This document shows, one piece after another, positions 6,182-9,148 of a DNA stretch of 9,148 nucleotides. Each line of letters opens with the position of its first letter. Position 1 is the first letter of the stretch. Origin of the DNA: an uncultured bacterium. GTDB lineage: Bacteria > Eisenbacteria > RBG-16-71-46 > CAIMUX01. The DNA lies in NCBI GenBank assembly GCA_946886185.1, contig CAMPIC010000079.1:1-9148 (forward strand). The letters run 5' to 3'. A model generated the notes under the pieces. That model saw only the letters and a program-made list of their open reading frames with translations. It had not been told where the DNA came from and did no database searches. The position numbers and the translations under genes were made by a program.

Positions 6182-7155
6182 GAAGGCGCGAGAAGCGGAA
6201 GCTTACCGGCCGGCAGGTGGCGGCGATCATCGCGATGGACGTGTTCGTTCTGGTCGCCATCCTTGCGTATCTGAAATACCAGCGCGAGCGCCCGTATGAT
6301 CCGAGCTTCGACACGAGCGTCGCGGCTCCGGCGTATACGGAGAGCGGCCCCATCGTTCTCTACGACGAGGGGCATCGCAACACGCACACCGTCAAGGGAG
6401 GGTATCGTCCGTTCGCCGAGCTCGTTCGGAACGACGGGTACGACCTGCGCGTGAACCGGGATCCGTTTACTCCACAGACCCTCGATGGGGTCGACCTCCT
6501 CGTGATCGTCCTCGCTCAGGGAGCAAATGATTCCAACGATGAACCGGCCTTCAGCGGCTCGGAGATCGATGTCGTGGACGGCTGGGTGCGCGGCGGGGGA
6601 TCGCTCCTGCTCGTCACCGATCACTGGCCCTATGGCGCTGCCAACGAGACGCTCGCGGAGCGCTTCGGGGTTCGCATGGGCAAAGGTCTGGTGGAGGACA
6701 TGCAGCACTTCGAGCCGGATCGAGGAGAGAGTCATCTGGTGTTCTCGGAAGAGAACGGACTGCTTCGCGATCATCCGATCATCCGCGGACGGACTTCGGG
6801 AGAACGCATTCGCCGCGTGCTCACCTTTACCGGACAGTCTTTGATCGGGCCGCCCGCATCGGTGGCGTTTCTCTCTCTCTCGGAGGGCGCCACGGAACGG
6901 CCGCCGACCGCACCTCAGGTCGACAAGAGCGGAGGAAACGTGCGCGTCACCATGGAGTATGGAGATCCGGCCGCCTTGTCCGGCGCCGCCCAGGGGCTCG
7001 CCTTCGAGCACGGTTCGGGAAGGGTGGTCGTCCTGGGCGAGGCGGGGATGCTGCGGGCGGAGAAGAACGATGATCTCCTGGTCGGAATGAACGTTCCCGG
7101 ATTCGACAATCGCCAGCTCGCGCTCAACATCGTGCACTGGCTCTCCAGAGTCTGA
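6178..7155 (+). CDS. Membrane-anchored GIFT/DUF4350-like protein
   Basis: This 325-residue protein has a very basic N-terminus (MRRREKRK), one membrane helix (about 12-31, cytoplasm to periplasm) and a soluble domain from about 50 on. The domain follows the GldG/IFT (GIFT), DUF4350-like, glutamine-amidotransferase-like fold: IVLYDEGHRNTHT (59-71), GGYRPFAELVRNDGYDL (74-90), LDGVDLLVIV (102-111), VDGWVRGGGSLLLVTDHWPYGAA (133-155), FGVRMGKGLVED (163-174), and a C-terminal GRVVVLGEAGML...GFDNRQLALNIVHWLS (281-323). The protein contains no cysteine at all, so it cannot use the amidotransferase Cys nucleophile; a binding or sensing role is more likely. AAGGA (6167-6171) sits 6 bases before the ATG, which overlaps the DUF3052 stop by 4 bases. 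The enzymatic or ligand function is unknown. Confidence 0.8.
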   Translation: MRRREKRKLTGRQVAAIIAMDVFVLVAILAYLKYQRERPYDPSFDTSVAAPAYTESGPIVLYDEGHRNTHTVKGGYRPFAELVRNDGYDLRVNRDPFTPQTLDGVDLLVIVLAQGANDSNDEPAFSGSEIDVVDGWVRGGGSLLLVTDHWPYGAANETLAERFGVRMGKGLVEDMQHFEPDRGESHLVFSEENGLLRDHPIIRGRTSGERIRRVLTFTGQSLIGPPASVAFLSLSEGATERPPTAPQVDKSGGNVRVTMEYGDPAALSGAAQGLAFEHGSGRVVVLGEAGMLRAEKNDDLLVGMNVPGFDNRQLALNIVHWLSRV

Positions 7156-7457
7156 CCTCGCTGTATCAACGGCCGGAGCAGCATGCGCCGATCACCGGCA
7201 GAGTGGCGACGGTTTGCCCACTCCGCGCGCATCGCGTGAAAAAAATCGCTTTCCCACCTTCTTCGGCGGCTCTACATTGGCTCGCGACACTTCGAGTTTG
7301 CTCTGTCGTCTACGCGTAACTCCCTATTACAGACCGCGCCGCAGCGATCTAACTTGGGATCGCGGTAGTTCCTGATTGGGAAGTGAGATCTCAGGTTCGA
7401 TCGTTTCGCTCGACGGGTTTGCGTTCGCTGAGTGGTGTCCGAACAAGGAGAACGGCG
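7156..7457. other. Intergenic region between the GIFT-like and cytochrome genes
   Basis: No gene is supported here. Visible elements are an inverted repeat GAGTGG (7201-7206)/CCACTC (7218-7223) with an 11-base loop, a run of seven A (7239-7245), and a second inverted repeat GCGATC (7344-7349)/GATCGC (7358-7363) with an 8-base loop. Neither hairpin has a T-tract, so neither is a standard terminator. The second could be an operator for the cytochrome gene, whose ATG is 95 bases downstream. I could not find a good -35/-10 pair, although this is probably where the cytochrome promoter lies because the gap is long. Confidence 0.4.
7445..7450 (+). promoter_or_regulatory. Ribosome binding site of the cytochrome gene
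   Basis: AAGGAG lies 7 bases before the ATG at 7458. It decides the start, since the same frame is open back to 7383 and would otherwise give an extended N-terminus without a coherent signal peptide. Confidence 0.75.
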
Positions 7458-8906
7458 ATGGGACGCGAAAGAGTGACGGCGCAATGGGTGGCTTCGGGTG
7501 GCTCGATCGTCGTCGGACTGCTCGTTGCCCTGGGCTTGAATGCGTGCACGGACGAGAAGATCGTCTATCGAGACAATCCGCTTTTCGAGGATCCTCCCGG
7601 CGCCGCGGCCGGCTTCCTCGGCTATGACGAGGCCGAGTCGAAGCTAACGGTCTGCGGAAACTGCCACGTGGGACAGCAGGGGGATTGGGAAGAAACGGCG
7701 CATGCCGATGCCTGGGCCACCTTGCAAGCCAGCGGACATGCGCAGGGAGCATGCGAGAACTGCCACACCGTCGGACCCAACGGGAGCCCGGCGAGCGGAG
7801 AGGTGGGTTGGGCCTCGACCGCGGACTCGCGCTATCACGACGTCCAGTGCGAGAGCTGCCACGGTCCTGGTCAAGCGCACGTCGCCAACCCCGACGCCAC
7901 GCAGCCGCTCGCCTCGATCACGGCGCTCGAAGGGGGAATGGGCGTGGGATGCGCGGAGTGCCACTCCGGAACGCATCATCCCTTCGTCGAGGAGTGGTCC
8001 CTGTCCGGGCACGCCATGCCGATCGAATCGGTCATCTCTCGCGCCGATCCCGCCTGCCTCGAGTGCCATACCGGCCAGGGCGCCCTCGCGGCATGGGGAG
8101 TGAACGCGGAGTTCGTGGCGAAGGACGATCCGGTCGCGGAGCACGTTGGATTCACCTGCGCGGTCTGCCACGATCCGCATGACGCGCGCAACGCCGGGCA
8201 GCTCCGCTTTCCCATCGACGTTCCCGCGGTCTCGCAGAACCTCTGCATGAAGTGCCATCACAAGCGCGCCCTTCCGGAGATGGACGCCGCCACCTTGCGC
8301 GGTCCCCACTCGCCGCAAGGTCCGCTCCTGCTGGGCGAGGCGGGGTGGTTTCCGCCGGGATTCGAGCCGTCGATCGACATCGTCGGCACCCACGGGACCG
8401 TCGGCAACCCGAAACTCTGCGCTTCCTGCCATGTGGGCCAGTACGAAGTCACCGATCAAGCCACCGGAGACTTCGTTGTCAACGTGACCGGGCATCGCTT
8501 CCTCGCCATCCCCTGCGTCGACGCCAATGGGCAGCCGACGGTGGATCAGGACTGCGACGTGCCCAACCGGCAGTTTGCGCTCTGCGCAGAATCGGGCTGC
8601 CACGGGACACCGCAAGCTGCTCAATCGGCCTACTTGACCGCCCGCCTGCGGATCGACGAGCTCGTCGAGGAAACGCTGGTGCTTATCGCGCTCGCGCCGG
8701 AAGGATCCCAAGATCCGTCGGATGGAGTCTTCACGGTGGCGGACGGAGCCTGGTTCAACGCCCAGCTCGCCGCGCTGGACGGGACCTCCACGCACAATCC
8801 GTTCCTCGCCGAGCAGCTCCTGATTGCGTCCAAGTCTGCGTTGATCGACGAGTACGATCTCCCGCCGGGACTCATCGGCTCGACCGAGATCCAGTTGGGG
8901 CGGTAG
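7458..8906 (+). CDS. Multiheme c-type cytochrome lipoprotein (about nine hemes)
   Basis: The 482-residue product starts with a lipoprotein signal: basic MGRER, hydrophobic residues 11-27, then the lipobox LNAC with Cys30 as the likely lipidated residue. Eight CxxCH heme c motifs start at Cys66, 99, 131, 165, 200, 234, 263 and 321. A ninth, CAESGCH at 376-382, is the atypical CX4CH form. Fourteen further histidines (for example 82, 94, 127, 141, 173, 174, 185, 229, 241, 284, 312, 346) could serve as distal ligands. Stretches such as CESCHGPGQAH and FTCAVCHDPH resemble cytochrome c554/DmsE-type multiheme families. Two extra cysteines, 353 and 366, may form a disulfide. The last 100 residues are helical-looking and heme-free. 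The protein would transfer electrons in the periplasm or at the outer membrane; its partner and terminal acceptor cannot be told. The gene stands alone, with no maturation genes in the window. Confidence 0.9.
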   Translation: MGRERVTAQWVASGGSIVVGLLVALGLNACTDEKIVYRDNPLFEDPPGAAAGFLGYDEAESKLTVCGNCHVGQQGDWEETAHADAWATLQASGHAQGACENCHTVGPNGSPASGEVGWASTADSRYHDVQCESCHGPGQAHVANPDATQPLASITALEGGMGVGCAECHSGTHHPFVEEWSLSGHAMPIESVISRADPACLECHTGQGALAAWGVNAEFVAKDDPVAEHVGFTCAVCHDPHDARNAGQLRFPIDVPAVSQNLCMKCHHKRALPEMDAATLRGPHSPQGPLLLGEAGWFPPGFEPSIDIVGTHGTVGNPKLCASCHVGQYEVTDQATGDFVVNVTGHRFLAIPCVDANGQPTVDQDCDVPNRQFALCAESGCHGTPQAAQSAYLTARLRIDELVEETLVLIALAPEGSQDPSDGVFTVADGAWFNAQLAALDGTSTHNPFLAEQLLIASKSALIDEYDLPPGLIGSTEIQLGR

Positions 8907-8923
8907 CATGCCGTGCGGCGAGA

Positions 8924-8946
8924 GGGCTGGTCGATTGCGCCAGCCC
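8924..8946 (+). terminator. Possible terminator hairpin after the cytochrome gene
   Basis: GGGCTGG (8924-8930) and CCAGCCC (8940-8946) form a perfect 7-bp GC-rich stem with a 9-base loop, 17 bases after the stop codon. The stem can extend slightly through GAG/CTC with a bulge. No T-tract follows, so termination would be of the weak or Rho-assisted kind, or the hairpin may only protect the 3' end. Confidence 0.4.
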
Positions 8947-9141
8947 CCTCGCGTCGCCCCGCTCGCGGCTCAGAGGCGGAACTCGAGCGGAAGAATGATA
9001 CGCGCGATGCGATTCCGCGCATGGAATGCGTCCCGATCGCGGTGTCGTTCCACCCAACGGCCTGGCGCCACTCGAATCGATCTCGTCTGAGCTCGGCTCG
9101 GGTGGACGGAGACTCGGATGCCCCGCCTGCCATCGACTTTC

Positions 9142-9147
9142 TATAAT
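9142..9147 (+). promoter_or_regulatory. Possible -10 element (TATAAT) at the right edge
   Basis: A perfect TATAAT stands out in otherwise GC-rich DNA, in a region (8947-9148) where I see no supported gene. The bases 16-18 upstream (around 9118-9125) do not resemble TTGACA, so it would be a promoter without a good -35. The region it would serve is outside the window. Confidence 0.3.
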
Positions 9148-9148
9148 C

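Noticed and set aside
5974..7137. Long minus-strand open frame (387 codons)
   Set aside because: It is antisense to the DUF3052 and GIFT-like genes, both recognisable on the + strand.
7201..7223. Intrinsic terminator of the GIFT-like gene
   Set aside because: The 6-bp stem has an 11-base loop and is followed by GC-rich sequence and then A residues, not a T-tract on this strand.
7644..8909. Long minus-strand open frame (421 codons)
   Set aside because: It is antisense to the multiheme cytochrome, whose nine heme motifs fix the coding strand. It has no recognisable domain.
9003..9020. Further copy of the gene-start repeat (GCGCGATG followed by ATTCCG)
   Set aside because: Resemblance is limited to a short GC-rich stretch with several mismatches, and no second unit is beside it.
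8913..9146. Small + strand open frame after the cytochrome
   Set aside because: It has no ribosome binding site, its composition is Arg/Ser/Pro-rich, and it runs across the predicted hairpin.

Overview
The window is GC-rich, gene-dense bacterial DNA with every supported gene on the + strand. It carries FG-GAP and Asp-box repeat proteins that end in FlgD/T9SS-type C-terminal domains, an ion-transporter-superfamily permease, an NfeD/stomatin pair and a multiheme c-type cytochrome. That mix is typical of uncultured high-GC lineages of the FCB group, such as Eisenbacteria-like or Gemmatimonadota-like bacteria. This placement is an inference from gene content; no marker gene is present.

Positions 1-2508 hold two secreted or cell-surface proteins. 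The first lacks its N-terminus at the window edge; it has FG-GAP propeller repeats, an Ig-like domain, an Fn3-like domain and a FlgD-like C-terminus. The second is a regular six-fold Asp-box repeat protein with a similar C-terminal domain. Between them lies a short degenerate tandem repeat (period 39/36 nt) that keeps the reading frame and repeats the start codon region of the second gene.

Positions 2509-2842 are a leader region with no convincing gene. It is followed by a 448-residue membrane permease of the citrate transporter/NhaD-like ion transporter superfamily (2843-4189).

Positions 4190-7155 look like one transcription unit. A good sigma70-like promoter and a leader hairpin precede four closely spaced genes: an NfeD-like membrane protein, a stomatin/SPFH (QmcA-like) protein, a DUF3052 protein, and a membrane-anchored GIFT/DUF4350-like protein whose start overlaps the preceding stop (ATGA). 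NfeD plus SPFH is a known membrane-microdomain pair. The last two genes have unknown function, and their linkage to the pair is the most interesting functional hint in the window.

Positions 7156-7457 are intergenic with small inverted repeats and an A-tract. Positions 7458-8906 encode a predicted lipoprotein with eight CxxCH motifs and one atypical CX4CH motif, a likely nine-heme electron-transfer protein. It is followed by a GC-rich hairpin that may terminate transcription. The last 200 bases contain no supported gene but end in a perfect TATAAT hexamer that may be a promoter for a gene beyond the window.

No tRNA, rRNA, CRISPR array, insertion sequence or phage gene was recognised. I see no clear evidence of a wholly new system. 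The best leads are the four-gene NfeD/SPFH/DUF3052/GIFT operon, the start-codon repeat, and the CX4CH-containing cytochrome.
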